Assembly (NCBI RefSeq): GCF_037042905.1
Contig: NC_087251.1
Location: 37,194,501 to 37,258,500 of the forward strand
Length of the DNA stretch: 64,000 nucleotides
From: Lytechinus pictus
Lineage: Eukaryota; Echinodermata; Echinoidea; Temnopleuroida; Toxopneustidae
Reading direction: 5' to 3'
The stretch's first letter is position 1, and the number at the start of each line of letters is the position of its first letter. Positions 21,102-32,880 of the stretch are shown here, in pieces. A model generated the notes under the pieces. The model searched no databases, was not told where the DNA came from, and saw only the letters and a program-made list of their open reading frames with translations. A program made the position numbers and the translations under genes.

Positions 21102-24100
21102 TAGACGGGTCAATAATATATGGTTTAACCCGGAACAAATTGCAACAAATAGTATTTCAACTCTTACTGGCAGTATTTGACTTCTGGGGGGCGTTTCATG
21201 AAAGGACTTGTCGGACGTTTTATCCGACAAGTCCCACTTTATCCGATAGTTACCATAGGAACAGTGCCTGTCAGCCAATCAAAATCATGAAAAGATGTCA
21301 GATCTGACAACTTGTCGGATGAAGATATTGATGAAACGCTCCCCAGGAATAACATACTAAAAATCTACCAAAATCTGCATTCGGGAAAGTGGTTATTTTT
21401 AAGATCGCGTCCAAGATGGCCGCCATTCACTGAAAATCGATAAAACTCACTCATTATCCACCCTAGAATCCTATTTAGGTTCATATTCCATGGTCCAGGG
21501 GGTAAAATGATTTGTTGATACAAGTTAGAGTGAATATAAGCACTCAAGGCTACCTGGAAAATCCATGATGGCTGCCGTAGGCTAAAAATCTACAATTCAT
21601 CTATTACTTACTTAAGTGGCTTAAATTTGGTTTAAGGTGAAGTAGTACATTGAGATAAGTTACAATGACAGTCAGTGGTCCGGTATGTAAAAAAAATCAA
21701 GATGGCTTCCAAAATTGGAGTCTAGAATTGCAGTTGCAACTTAAAAAACCCCAACATAGTTTGTTCAACATCCGGGAATATGATTTGTGTGTATCCCATG
21801 GTTACATGGCTCAAATAATACATTGGGATAAGTTACAAGGAAAGTCGGTGGTCAAGTATGTCCAAAAGTCCACGGTGGCTTCAAAATGGAGTATAAAATA
21901 GCCGCTGTTATTTTCAAATGGACATAGCTATGTAATATCCGTCAAGGGCATATGGTTTTGATGTCTAAACCAGGGTTTTAAAAGTCAGAAAATTAGTTAC
22001 AAGGACAGTCAATGGTCCAGTATGTCGAAAATCCAAGATGGCTTCCAAAAATCTGAGTCTAAAATGACTGATGTTACTTAAAATTGGACATAGTTCATTT
22101 TAAAATCCACCAAGGTGATATGATTTCCGTTTCCACACTATGGTTTAATGGTTAAAATACTACGTTTGGACTGGTTTCTATGATATGCAGTTGTACATTT
22201 TGCCTAAAAATCCAAGAGGGTTTTCAAAATGCCATCTAAAACGACACATATCACTCAATAATAGTCAGAGCTCATACAATATAAAACTGTGAGAAATAAT
22301 TTTGGTGTCTACACTGTGGTATGAATTGTCAAATAATGCATTTGGACAAGTAACAAGGAAGGTTAGTTTTCTATTTTGTTTAAAATATCCAAGGTAGATT
22401 TTAAAATTTCATCATAATGGGTGCTGTTACCAACTCATTAAACAATCCCCATGTATTTAAGTGTAGGGACTAAAATTATTTCTCACAGGTGGATATTGTA
22501 TGAACTATGTCCACTTTTATTAAGTAACAGCAGTCATTTTAGAACCCATTTTTGACTGAAGCCAACTTGGACTTTAAGGCAAAATGAACAACTGCATATC
22601 ATTGTAACCAGTCCAAAAGTATTTTTCGCCCTTGAAACCCTATTGTGGAAACCAAAATAATATCCACAGGTGTATTTTGAATGTTCTATATCCACTTTTA
22701 TGCAACAGCACTTCACAGAAGTCATTTAAGACTCCATTTTTCAAAAGCCATCTTGGATTTTTGGACATACTTGACACCTGACTGTCCTTTCAACTTGACA
22801 CAATGTATTAGTTGATCCTTTAAACTCTAAACATAATCCCTAAAATCATATCCCCAAGGTGTATTTCTAATGAACAATGTATACCTTTTAGTAACAACAG
22901 TCAATTTAGACCCCATTTTTGGAAGCCATCTTGGATTTTTTTTTAACTTGCCAGATCACGGACTGTTCTTGTGACTTGCCCTAGTGCATTAATTGACACT
23001 TTAAACCTTGGTTTATACACTAAGCTCATATTCCCCAGACAGATATTGAACAAACCATGTCCATCTATACTAAAATGAGGCAATTATTTACTCCATTCTT
23101 GGAAGGCATCTTGGAATTGTAGACATACTAGACCACTGACTGTCATTTTAACTTGTCGTAATGTATAATTTGACCCCTGAAACCACAGTTTAGACACAAA
23201 AATCATGTCTCGCAGGTGCATATAAAATGAGCTATGCCACCTTCAAGTATCAGCAGCCATTTTAGAATCAATTTTTGGAAGCCATATTGGAATTTTGACA
23301 TACCAGACCACTGACTGTCCTTATAACTTGTCCTTATGTATTACTAGTATTTGACCCTTGAAACCAGTGGTTTAGACACCAAAATCACATCTCCCAGGCC
23401 TATATGAAATGAGCTATGTCCGCTTTAAGTATTAGCAGCCATTTCAGAATCAATTTTTGGAAGCCATGGTGGATTTTAGGACTTACCAGATGACTGAATT
23501 TCCTTGTAACTTGCCCCAATGTATGATTTGAACCATGCTATAGACACAAAAATCATATTCCTGGATATTAAGCAAACTATGTCAGTTTTTTTTTAAGTAG
23601 CAACAGCAATTTTAGACTCCATTTTTGGAAGCCATCATGGATTTTTTAACATAATGGACCCCTGGCGGTCCTTATAACTTGTCCAAATGTATTTTCATCA
23701 ATAAAACTATGGTCTGGACACCAAAATCATATCTCCCTGGCGGATATGAAATGAACTCCATTTTAAGTATCAACAGTCATTTCAAACTCCATTTTTGGAA
23801 GCCATCTTGAATTTTTGGACCCACCAGACCGCTGACTGTCCTTGTAACTTGTTCCAATGTACTACTTCACCCTTAAAACAATTGAATTGAAACCAAATAA
23901 ATTGTGGATTTTAAGCCAACGGTAGCCATTTTGGACGCCATCTTGCATGGATTTTACAGGTACTCTGGAGTGCTTATATTCATTTTAGCCTGTATCAACA
24001 ATATTATTCTATAGGATTCTAGGGTGGATGAGTTATATTCATTTACAGTGAATCTTGGCGGCCATCTTGTTGGACACCTTCTTGAAAATAACCGCTTTCC

Positions 24101-24235
24101 CGGATGTGGATTTTGGTAGATTTGTAATAATTATGTTATGCCTGAGGTCAAATAGTACCAAAAATCGTTGAAAACCCATATTTGTTGCAATTTGTTCCGG
24201 GTAAGGGTAATTTTGGTCGTATATCGACCTGTCTA
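21102..24235. mobile_element. Large foldback element with inverted 180-bp repeats
   Basis: The ends are inverted: TAGACGGGTC with CCCGGAACAAATTGCAACAA at left, and TTGTTGCAATTTGTTCCGGG ending GACCTGTCTA at right. Subterminal segments (ATCCACCCTAGAATCCTAT / ATAGGATTCTAGGGTGGAT) are also inverted. Between them lie tandem units of about 180 bp anchored by CCATCTTGGATTTTT. In the right half these recur near 22746, 22926, 23107, 23286, 23466, 23632 and 23813. In the left half they run in the opposite direction (CCAAGATGGCTTCC near 21700-22390). The inversion centre is about 22450. No transposase frame is present. Confidence 0.8.
21187..21344. mobile_element. MITE family A, copy 2, inserted in the foldback element
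   Basis: GGGGCGTTTCATGAAAGGAC at left and GATGAAACGCTCCCC at right are inverted. Internally, GTCGGACGTTTTATCCGAC forms a second hairpin. It interrupts the left arm of the 21102-24235 element, since the corresponding place in the right arm (near 24150) has no insertion. Confidence 0.8.
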
Positions 24236-24379
24236 AAAGGTGGTATTAGACGTGGGGTCAAACTACAGTAACTTGTTTCTTTTCAAAAAATTTATATTTT
24301 TTGCATTTTTTTTGCACTTACTAGGAAGAAAATATGTACATGTAGGCTACTGTACACCTTTTAAAAAATAATAAGTATG

Positions 24380-24800
24380 ATTAAAATACACGAACGCCCT
24401 GATCAAGCAAATGTTCAAGCTGCTCTGACGGAGCTTGAAAAAAATACAAGCAAGTGCTTAACCACACGAGCAAAATGTTCGCAAGGAAGTGCTAGCAGTC
24501 AGTTAGCGATTGCTTGAACTTACTAGCATTTGCTCGCTCATTATGCATACAGGATAAAGCAACAACCAAGCAAAAGCAATTGCTATTTTATAATATGCTT
24601 CTGATCTATTTTGATTGGCTAGTAATTGCTTGTGCTTAAAGCAATTGCTTGCAAGTAATTGCTTATATTCATGCATCTGACCTAATCTAAATATTGGCCT
24701 TAAAACAGTTACGCTTACGAAATAAGCAATTGTCAAGGCTTCATCGTTTGCTTGGCTAGCAATCTCTTCTGTTCTTGAATCAAGCAATTGCTACTTTTTA
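24380..24800. repeat. GCAATTGC-rich low-complexity region
   Basis: More than a dozen words of the type AAGCAATTGCTT, GCAAGCAATTGC and AAGCAAATG in both orientations. It resembles the tract at 20265-20425, so the two flank the large foldback element and MITE G. The 94-codon minus frame here is a by-product. Confidence 0.6.
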
Positions 24801-24941
24801 TGCATCTGACCCAGAGACTAGAAGCCCAAATATCTACAAAAGTTTCTAGATTATTATGCGTATTGTTTTGTTTTTTCATTCGATACTTCTATTTCACAAT
24901 ATGCCAAATAAAATGTAATTTTAACTGAGATTTATACATTT

Positions 24942-25083
24942 AGTCAAGCGCATCGAATTCATAAACTTGACATGTATGGGAATATATATATATATATATA
25001 TATATATCAAGCATGAAATTTCAACTGACATCAACTTTAGTCAAGCGCATCGAATTCATAAATTTGTCGTGTATGGGAATATA
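24942..25083. repeat. Local tandem duplication with (TA)n between copies
   Basis: TAGTCAAGCGCATCGAATTC followed by ATAAA-TTG and TGTATGGGAATATA occurs at about 24941-24985 and again at 25031-25083, with a TATATA tract between them. Confidence 0.8.
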
Positions 25084-25245
25084 ATTTCTGAAGCCTCTGT
25101 TTTTTCATGGCGTGGAATATCAAATATATCTCTATTTTTGTGAACAAATTGATGGATTAAATATGAATTGAATTCTTACGATGAACCCCGTTTCTAAATG
25201 TGTATTTCCTTTATCCTCGTTAGTATAGCCTTGATCAGACGTGAT

Positions 25246-25585
25246 GGGATCCAAGTCGGAGTCAAATTATGCATGGATTCAAAGGTATTTCTCTTATCAC
25301 GACCATAAAAAAAGGCCGTTTTGGTCGAAGAGTCGGAGGAAAGGTCCGAGTAGTACCCGTCTGGACGGAGCTCCTCCGAACAAGACACTCTTTGAAACAG
25401 GTAGGAGTATCTTGGTCGGAGCATGGACCTACTATGGTCGGAGGGATTGTGTCTCTGTCCTCCGACTGGGCTTCCTCCCTCCGACCCTTCTTCCGACCAA
25501 AATAGCCTCGTCTTGGTCGTGATAAGAGAAATATCTTTCGAAACTTAATCCATGCATAATAGAATTTTCCTCCGAACTGGATCCC
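25246..25585. mobile_element. Foldback/MITE family with 340-bp palindromic structure
   Basis: GGGATCCAAGTCGGA at left and TCCGAACTGGATCCC at right are inverted. The inner segments TATTTCTCTTATCACGACCA and TGGTCGTGATAAGAGAAATA are exact inverses, and GTCGGAGG/CCTCCGAC words fill the centre. A 154-codon minus frame crosses the element but has no motif and reflects the palindrome. Confidence 0.75.
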
Positions 25586-27279
25586 CCGCATCTCTAAACG
25601 ATGCTTATAATATACAACTTTCCACTGTATACAAATTATAAAAAAAACATGAAAAGCACTGTTTTCCTGTCGGGTGGATAATCGAGAGAAATAGCATGAA
25701 GGCTTTGAGAAAGAGTGATATTGCAAATCCGACCATCAGACGCGCTAATCCGGGAGGGGATGAAAATCGATAATACATATATTATATAAAGGTAATATGT
25801 AATGCATATTTGATTCTATTAAAACTATAAACCCTAAAGCCTGGCATAAAAATACTATTCTTTTTTAAAAAACAGATACAATTAGAATTTTTCGGTCATA
25901 TGTACTGAAAATTTTGAATATTTTTCCCTCTGCCCCCCCCCCCCAACCAATCGGTAAACAGCACTCCCAGAACCACGTTTGCGATCGGCGTTCTGAAACA
26001 ACGTTTAAAAACGCTGATTCTGTATCCGCAATGGACACTGATGGAATCACACCCTAAACCTAGTTGATCCATACCCACTCTGGTGCAAAATCTAGAATAC
26101 TGACTGACCTACTGTTTTATTTCGCTTGGCGAGGGTTAGCATTAAGATCAGACACTTGGTTGCTCAGCGTGCCCCAGGGATTGCATGATCAGTGACGTCA
26201 ATGATGATATAGTGCATTATTCAAAGGATTAATCCACAATTTTCCAAAAGATGGGACATTTCTGTTCAGAAAATTGTTAACAATAAGAAAAAAGAAAAAA
26301 CAAAGGTCTTGACGGTGATTTATGCCAAGAAAAAATTGACAAGCAAAAAGAAAAGTCACTACCGTGTGCACGATATTTTCCTCAAACAAATATTTATCAT
26401 AGCTCTCAAAGTGGGGGGGGGGCAAGGGTCGAATGTGCCCCTACTTGGATTTGCCACTGCATTATTCTATTATTGACGTCACGTCATAGCAAATTTTAAA
26501 TATAGGCATTTATATTTTTCAACACCAATTACATCATAGCTAGATTTTTGGGGTCACATGATACTATTTGAACCATTCACTTGACAGAATTTGATCTATG
26601 TGTAGTATAATACTGTATAATCACCCCCCCCCCCTGATGGCACAGGGGTTTTAAAACAAATAATTTCAGATATATAACTCATGGCAGATACAAGGATAAA
26701 CATTTATCTTCAAAATTGCCCCGTCTTCAAATTGAAACCATTAATATTTGGTTATGGCACGGCATCTCTAGATCAACAAGACATATCCTATTAACTGAGT
26801 TAATAAAACAATTATTAACAAAATATTCAATTTCATTTATTCATTTATTTCAATCAAAAAGACAAAAATATACATGATTCATAGGTTAAAGGACCAATAC
26901 TTAACAATTGACAAAAATAATAAAGTAATAGATTCCTTCCAAAAAAAATTGACAGAAATAAATGTATTGAGCAACTAGACAAACTCGAGAGATTGCGATA
27001 GGAGATAAATTATAAAGATTTTCCATATGAATATACCAGTGTAGATAATGGCAACTTAGAAATCAAGTTAAGGAAATTCTACACAGATATAAAGCCAGGG
27101 ATAGGTCATCAAGGAACATATTTCAATATCAAACCAATTCTGGGAATCCAGTAAAGGCGCTGATGAGCCTTTACAAAAATGGCATACCCCAAAATTTCTA
27201 CAGTTGACTTTAAAAGAATACTGGGTCAACAGATTACTAAATTTTAAAGACACTGAGTAAATATGGAGGTTGGATGTAA
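25586..27279. other. Intergenic, no gene seen
   Basis: AT-rich sequence with C tracts near 25935 and 26624. The latter is followed by TGATGGCAC, the same word used as target by MITE E, and may be a remnant. No coding evidence. Confidence 0.4.
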
Positions 27280-28640
27280 AAATATCAGAGGTAAAAATGA
27301 CGGGGGTAAAAAAAATGCAGAAATAAAAGTGGCTAAGGCAAAACTGGCAGACATGTCTTAAGCAAAAATTGCATTGAATTTGTGAGCTCTGACATATTTT
27401 ACCTGACACCATAATGGAAAGAAGATGAATCACACAGAGCATGATTGGTAAAAAAGGCATCCTGGGTAAAAAAATTGCAGAAGTAAAAGCGGCAGAGGAA
27501 AAAACTGCAGGGGTAAAAATGGCAGGTGTATCTAAAGAAAGATGGCATAGATTTTTACTTCTGCCATTTTGACATGTGACATTTTTTACCTGATGCCAAA
27601 AAGGAAAGAAGACGAATTGGACAGAACAAGGGTTATTAAAGTGACAGAGGTGAAAATTGGAGAAGTAAAAGTGGCATAGGAAAAAATTACAGGGGTAAAG
27701 GTGGCAGGTGTATATAAAGAAAAATAGAATTGATTTTTACTTCTGCCATTTTGACCTGTGACTTTTTTACCTGATGCCAAAAAGGAAAGAAGATGAATTG
27801 GATAGAACAAGGGTTAGAGTGACAGAGGTAAAAAAAAATTGTAGAAGTAAAAGTGGCAGAGGAAAACATTGCATGAAGGAGTAAAAATGGCAAATGTATT
27901 AAAACAAAAATGGCACTGTATTTTACTAATGCCATTTTTGACCTCTGACATTTTTACCTGATACCAAAAGGAAAGATGGATTGGACAGAACAGGGGTTAA
28001 AGTGATAGAGGTGAAAATTGCAGAAGTAAAAGTGGCAGAGGAAAAAACTGCAAGGGTAAAAATGGCAGGTGTATCTAAAGAAAAATGGCATTGATTTTTA
28101 CTTCTGCCAATTTGACATGTGACATTTTTACCTGATACCAAAAAGGAAAGAGGACGAATTGGACAGAACAAGGGTTATTAAAGTGACAGAGGTGAAAATT
28201 GGAGAAGTAAAAGTGGCATGGGAAAAAATTACAGGGGTAAAAGTGGCAGGTGTATATAAAGCAAAATGGAATTGATTTTTACTTCTGCCATTTTGACCTA
28301 TGACTTTTTTACCTGATGCCAAAAAGGAAAGAAGATGAATTGGACAGAACAAGGGTCAGAAAGACAGAGGTTAAAAAAAATTGCAGAAGTAAAAGTGGCA
28401 GAGGAAAACATTGCATGAAGGGGTAAAAATGGCAAATGTATTAAAACAAAAATGGCACTGTATTTTACTAATGCCATTTTTTACCTCTGACATTTTCACC
28501 TGGCAACATAATGGAAAGAGGATGTATTTGACAAAGCAGGGTAAAAAGAGGCAAGTATAAGTGGCAGAGGCAAAAATGGCAGAAATATCTAGAAACAAAA
28601 GTCATTTAATTCTAATTCTGCCATTTTCATCTGGCACCAT
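27280..28640. repeat. Satellite of about 180-bp units with higher-order repeat
   Basis: The anchor TTTTACCTGATGCCAAAAAG recurs near 27404 (variant), 27592, 27768, 27955, 28126, 28310 and 28496. Segments 27586-27810 and 28128-28352 are much more alike than neighbouring units, so the array appears to have been copied in blocks of about 542 bp (three units). Each unit contains GTAAAAGTGGCAG and its inverse CTGCCATTTTTAC, allowing hairpins. Several 70-130-codon minus frames across the array are repeat artefacts. Confidence 0.85.
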
Positions 28641-28855
28641 AATGGAAAAAAGGATGAATTAGGGGGATTTGAAATAAAGGGAGAGGAAAGAGCGATATAG
28701 GAGGAAAGAAAAAGAAAGAAAGAGAAAGTTGGAACAGAGAGATTAAAGAGTAAATCCACCCTTACATCAAGTAGCTTTTGAACACAAGCAGAAAATAAGA
28801 AAAATGTATAAATGGAGGTTTGATGAAAACGTAGCAACAGTGACAGATTTTTACA

Positions 28856-29463
28856 TTATTAGGTCAAGTCCACCCCAGGAAAATGCTGACTTGAATAAAT
28901 AGAGAAAAATTAAACTAGCAAAGTGCTGAAAATTTCATCAAAATCGGATGTAAAATAAGAAAGTTATGACATTTCAAAGTTTCGCTTATTTGTCACAAAA
29001 CAGTGATTTGCACAACTAGGTGAGTCAGTAGATGATGTCCATCACTCACTATTTTTTTTGTTTTTTATTGTTTGAATTTTACGATATTTCATTTTTTATA
29101 GATTTGACAATAAGGACCAACTTGACTGAACCATGCAGTATAAAACAATGCTAATCACACATGTTCAGGGAGGAATTAATCGTTGTATCACTCGACAATG
29201 ACGAGAAAATTAGAATATTTCATATTTCATGTAATAAAATACAAAAGAAATAGTGAGTGGATGACGTCATAGTCTCCTCATTTGCATACCAGCCAGGATG
29301 TGCATACTTTTATATCTGTTTTGTGAAATTAAGCGAAACTTAAAAATGTCATAACTTTCTTATTTTACATCTGATTTTGATGAAATTTTTAGTGTTATGC
29401 TTGTTGGATTTTTCTCTATTTATTCAAATCAACTTTTTGTTGGGGTGGACTTGTCCTTTAAGG
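28856..29463. mobile_element. Foldback family H, copy 1
   Basis: The ends AGGTCAAGTCCACCCC and GGGGTGGACTTGTCCTTTAA are inverted. Long subterminal arms are also inverted: ATGTAAAATAAGAAAGTTAT on the left and ATAACTTTCTTATTTTACAT on the right. The centre has CACTCACTATT-type words on both sides. The element at 36077-36677 is the same family in reverse orientation. Non-coding. Confidence 0.85.
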
Positions 29464-29953
29464 ATGGTTCATCACATGTGAGCAGCTCTTCCATCTACCA
29501 TGCTATTTAAATATTGTAAAGTGTCACTTACTCAGAAAGTTTCAAATGATTTTCTTTGTACATTTAATCAAGAACAATTTTCATATTCAAGAAAAGATGA
29601 TGAGCATTAAACATTAGAAATATATTGCTGCAGTATGGCAAATAGGAAGGGCTGCTTGCATGCGTTGTCACAAACTCAAATTCAGAAATCTTCAATGGGT
29701 GTTGCCATATCTTCATTTATATGTCTCTCTCCAACTGAATTTTCTACCAATACCTTTTACATGATAAAATGAGTTCTATTCATTAAATAGTTATCTTTGT
29801 AAAGTGCTTTTAATTTGTTCTGGTGTATCTCATGCTACACACAAGCAGAATATTATCACAAAGTGATTGCAAATAAAAATAGCTGAAAATACTAATTGTT
29901 GGAAAAAGTTAAATGCTGAAAAAAGCAGAAGGCAAAAAGATGAAAAAGAACTC
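29464..29953. other. 3' flank of RBKS, nothing recognised
   Basis: AT-rich sequence downstream of the ribokinase poly(A) signal. No gene, RNA or repeat was identified. Confidence 0.4.
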
Positions 29954-29959
29954 TTTATT
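29954..29959 (-). terminator. RBKS: Poly(A) signal of RBKS
   Basis: AATAAA on the minus strand, 45 nt after the ribokinase stop codon. It implies a short 3' UTR of roughly 60-70 nt. Confidence 0.7.
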
Positions 29960-30003
29960 TAATACATCCCTGCATTACATATATTGAAATGTCGGAAGAG
30001 CAT

Positions 30004-30177
30004 TCATAATAAACTAGAAGGGAGGTTTTGTTTCCAAGGAAAGCTGGTTTGAGTACCAGGAGCTAAGACACTAATTGATGCTATTGCACATGATCTTTTT
30101 ATCATCTCACCGAGATCCAGAGAGGGATGGTTTGCGAGATAAAACGCCAGAGAACCAATGAACGCATCACCAGCTCC
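30004..30177 (-). CDS. RBKS: Ribokinase, last coding exon
   Basis: Ribokinase (EC 2.7.1.15, PfkB family) phosphorylates D-ribose with ATP to ribose-5-phosphate in the cytosol. This exon starts after TTATATTTTCAG and encodes 57 residues plus stop, beginning GAGDAFIGSLAFYLANHPSL. With the DTT ending the previous exon this forms the PfkB signature DTTGAGDAF, which includes the anion hole and the catalytic Asp. The CAIASISVLAPGTQTSFP segment matches the family's C-terminal nucleotide/monovalent-cation region. The exon joins the 30735 exon in phase 0 across a 557-nt intron. No frameshift or missing key residue is seen. I am confident of the family because of the motif and the collinear exons upstream. 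Confidence 0.93.
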   Translation of the reverse strand, partial: GAGDAFIGSLAFYLANHPSLDLGEMIKRSCAIASISVLAPGTQTSFPWKQNLPSSLL

Positions 30178-30734
30178 CTGAAAATATAAGACATGGGAAG
30201 TGTAATATGAGATACGCTTGCCTTGATATTTACAGTTGATTACAGTTGGAAACCTGTTGCAGTTACTTTTCAACAGCCCAGTATGTTTAAAGGTATACCT
30301 AATCATGAAAAAAAAAATTGAGGAATAATTTAGGGTATGGAAAACACTTGTTTGAGTTGATACTCAATGTGAATATGGTAAATTAAGTTCAATAAAATCT
30401 TTACTTTGACTATACCAACCTCCATGAATACACTTATATGTAATTGAAAAGCACAGAAGACAAAACTATTTTCGCACGCACGTAATAAACATATGCTTTC
30501 CTTGTTCCAACACCAGTAATAATGTAATTTGTAATTTGAAATACAATGTTAAAAGAAATGATTTTAAGAAATTAAGGATATGTAATTTGGTACGGTCACC
30601 CCCAAAGCTTACTTTTCCTTACATTTTAAATTCTACTTTATTTCATAGAGACAGAGAACCAATTTTTGTTTTCATACAACCAAAACTTGAATTATACTTG
30701 AATTTTCAATGTAGTATATTTTTGTTTTACTCAC

Positions 30735-30923
30735 TGTAGTATCAACTGCTGTTACAGCATCAGTGGGAACATGTATTGGAGTTCTTGATTCTGCGGTGGC
30801 ATAGACGGCCCCCTCACTTCCCATTGTTATAACAGCGGTCTTACAACCCTTATCAAGAAGAACTAAAGATGCTTTCTTAGCTTCTTCTACATTGGATACT
30901 GAGAGACCTGTCAGGAGTTGTGT
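30735..30923 (-). CDS. RBKS: Ribokinase, penultimate exon
   Basis: 189 nt, phase 0 at both ends. The acceptor is GTGTTGTAAG|ACA and the donor is ACTACA|GTGAGT. The 63 residues begin TQLLTGLSV, include KKASLVLLDKGCKTAVITMG and SEGAVY, and end AVTAVDTT, which leads directly into GAGDAF. The VITMGSEGA segment is the ribokinase strand-turn that packs against the nucleotide. It follows NETE of the upstream exon, giving NETE-TQLLTG, equivalent to NE(S/A)E-AE(I/L)LTG in other ribokinases. A partial degenerate duplicate of this exon lies in the next intron (31090-31250). Confidence 0.92.
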
Positions 30924-31089
30924 CTTACAACACGATAGATGAGATTAATCTGTTTTTGCTCAAAAAATTAGCATTGATCGATGATTTTATATTCATTTTC
31001 ATGCTCTGGAAAATTAAAGTACTGATATGATAGCAGCGGAATTGTGATGAAAGTTTGCCAATTTGCACCTTTAAACAGTGATTTTGTTG

Positions 31090-31250
31090 TTTTCTTCTTT
31101 CAACCTTCATTAAAAAGAACTGTCTGAACTTCTTCTACACTGGATGCATAGAGACCTGTCCAGAGTTGTGTCTTATGATATGACATGGAGGTACTCCGTT
31201 TTCATAGAGTCAAGATTAATCTGTTTTTTGCTCCTTAAACTAGCAATTTC
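31090..31250 (-). pseudogene. Degenerate duplicate of the RBKS penultimate exon and adjacent intron
   Basis: Segments such as CTTCTTCTACACTGGATGCA, AGAGACCTGTCCAGAGTTGT and GTCTTATGATA, then AAGATTAATCTGTTTTTTGC, parallel 30882-30963 (plus-strand spelling) at an offset of about 250 bp. Only the first part of the exon is copied, with substitutions and a lost frame, so it is not expected to be spliced in productively. Confidence 0.65.
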
Positions 31251-31370
31251 TAATAATATTCATACTTTGCATTAAAAAAGTTAATATGGACAGAAGACCA
31301 GTCAAATTGTATGGTATAATTTTGTGTTCAAACGAAAATTTGGTTCACAAACAGCTCACCTAATCATATA

Positions 31371-32230
31371 CTGTAGAAGCTGTTATTTTCGCGTACAGAA
31401 TTTTTCGCGAATCACGGGGGTCCCGACATTTTCGCGGGTTGTTAAATTCGCGATCGGAAGATGTAGAAAACATTTCCACAGCATTTAAAAGAAGCAAAAC
31501 TAGTGCTAATCACGTGCAAATCTCTACTCCTCAAAGTATCATGCTGATGTGTTATTTGTACATAAATATGTCCCTGTAAAAACAGTTACAAACTGTGGAA
31601 AAAGGTGGTTTAAATTTCATTTTTTTTACCTTTAGATCTGAAAATTCATCATGCCACAGTTTGATCTGTAATTTATAGGGTTAGCAATCTTTAGAATTTG
31701 TATTTTGTTCTATTAATTTTTCAAAAAAATGGTAAAACTGCAAAAATGTGGAATTTTGTGAACAGAATCTTCAACTGTAAAAGCTCTGGTCATGTGACTT
31801 ATGAATATTAATGAGTATGCAAATAGCTGCCAATACGTGTGTAATAGAGTCAATCAGATGACAATAATATCAAATTATTTCATGGAAAATACATTTTAAT
31901 ATTACAACGAGTGTATAGATATTGATAAAATAATGTTAGAAAATACTTTAGGCTCTGATTTTGTTTGAGAAATTAAAAAAAGTGAAATTCTAGCTAACTT
32001 TTTGAATCACTAACTGTACTTTCTAAGCCTTATTTTTTGTACATATAGAGGTGCATATCTCCCTTTTCTCACTACACAGTATGTTTTCAATAGCAAAGCT
32101 TTGCTGTTGGGGACATTGGCACTGACTAACAAGTGTGTCAATATCTTCGCGTGTTGTTAAATTCGCGGCCGATCGGCAATTCGCGAAATCCGCGAAAATA
32201 AAACCCCCGCGAAAATTACAGCTTGTACAG
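31371..32230. mobile_element. 860-bp TIR element with TTTTCGCG-rich ends
   Basis: CTGTAGAAGCTGTTATTTTC at left and GAAAATTACAGCTTGTACAG at right are inverted termini, flanked by TATA on both sides. The subterminal regions have multiple TTTTCGCG / CGCGAATTT words and GTTGTTAAATTCGCG on both sides. The interior is AT-rich with no transposase. The CpG-rich ends stand out in this AT-rich intron. It lies in RBKS intron 30924-37339. Confidence 0.75.
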
Positions 32231-32518
32231 TATATAGACTAAGTGATGATAGACTGGGTGGATATTAGATGAAACAGGTATAGCCTAACTGGAAATTGGA
32301 TGAAATGGCAAATGGGCTAGATGACAATTAAACCAAATGGTTTTAGGAGATAAAATTGTTTGAATTTGAATTTGAAAAAAAAATATTACAAAGCACATGG
32401 CAGCTCGAGGCAGAATTGGTTGGAATTCACATCATATAATAAAATACAATACAGCAAATAAATCATATACATATAAAAATCATCTTCAAATCATGACACA
32501 AGATTGGTAAAAATGGAA

Positions 32519-32880
32519 ATAATAATAATACGCTATTATACAGCGCTTAAACCATCAGAACGATATGTCTAAGCGCTTTACAGATATATTATTAAACCGG
32601 TCATCGGATTCAATCAGTCATTCCCGCACACGATGTGTGCACATCCTCAACTCCCTGTGGAGTATTCCAGTCAGTCGCTGGTGAAACGCACACAGTACTG
32701 GACAAGCTTAAATGACTGTCACATCCTACCGTGTACCCATTTAGCACCTGGGTCGAGAGTGGCAAAGTGTGGATTCACGCCTTGCCAACAGGACACCAGA
32801 CCATGGTAGGATTCGAACACGCGACCCTCTGTTTACAAGGCGAGAGTCCGAACCACTACACCATGGCTATTCCACAAGGA
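32519..32880 (-). mobile_element. tRNA-derived SINE, nearly complete
   Basis: Read on the minus strand it begins near 32880 with ATGGTGTAGTGGTTCGGACT (A box) and GTGTTCGAATCC (B box, 32809-32820). It then has a body of about 250 bp and ends in GCGCTGTATAATAGCG followed by (TTATTA). This tRNA-head/body/A-T-rich tail structure is typical of SINEs. The 62-codon plus frame inside it is not a gene. Confidence 0.8.

Noticed and set aside
25262-25726. 154-codon minus-strand frame
   Set aside because: It runs across a palindromic MITE; composition reflects GTCGGAGG/CCTCCGAC repeats and no domain is visible.
27068-28837. Series of 74-130-codon minus-strand frames with similar FTSATFTS-type sequences
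   Set aside because: The similarity comes from the 180-bp satellite; the frames start and stop with the repeat and have no splice or motif support.
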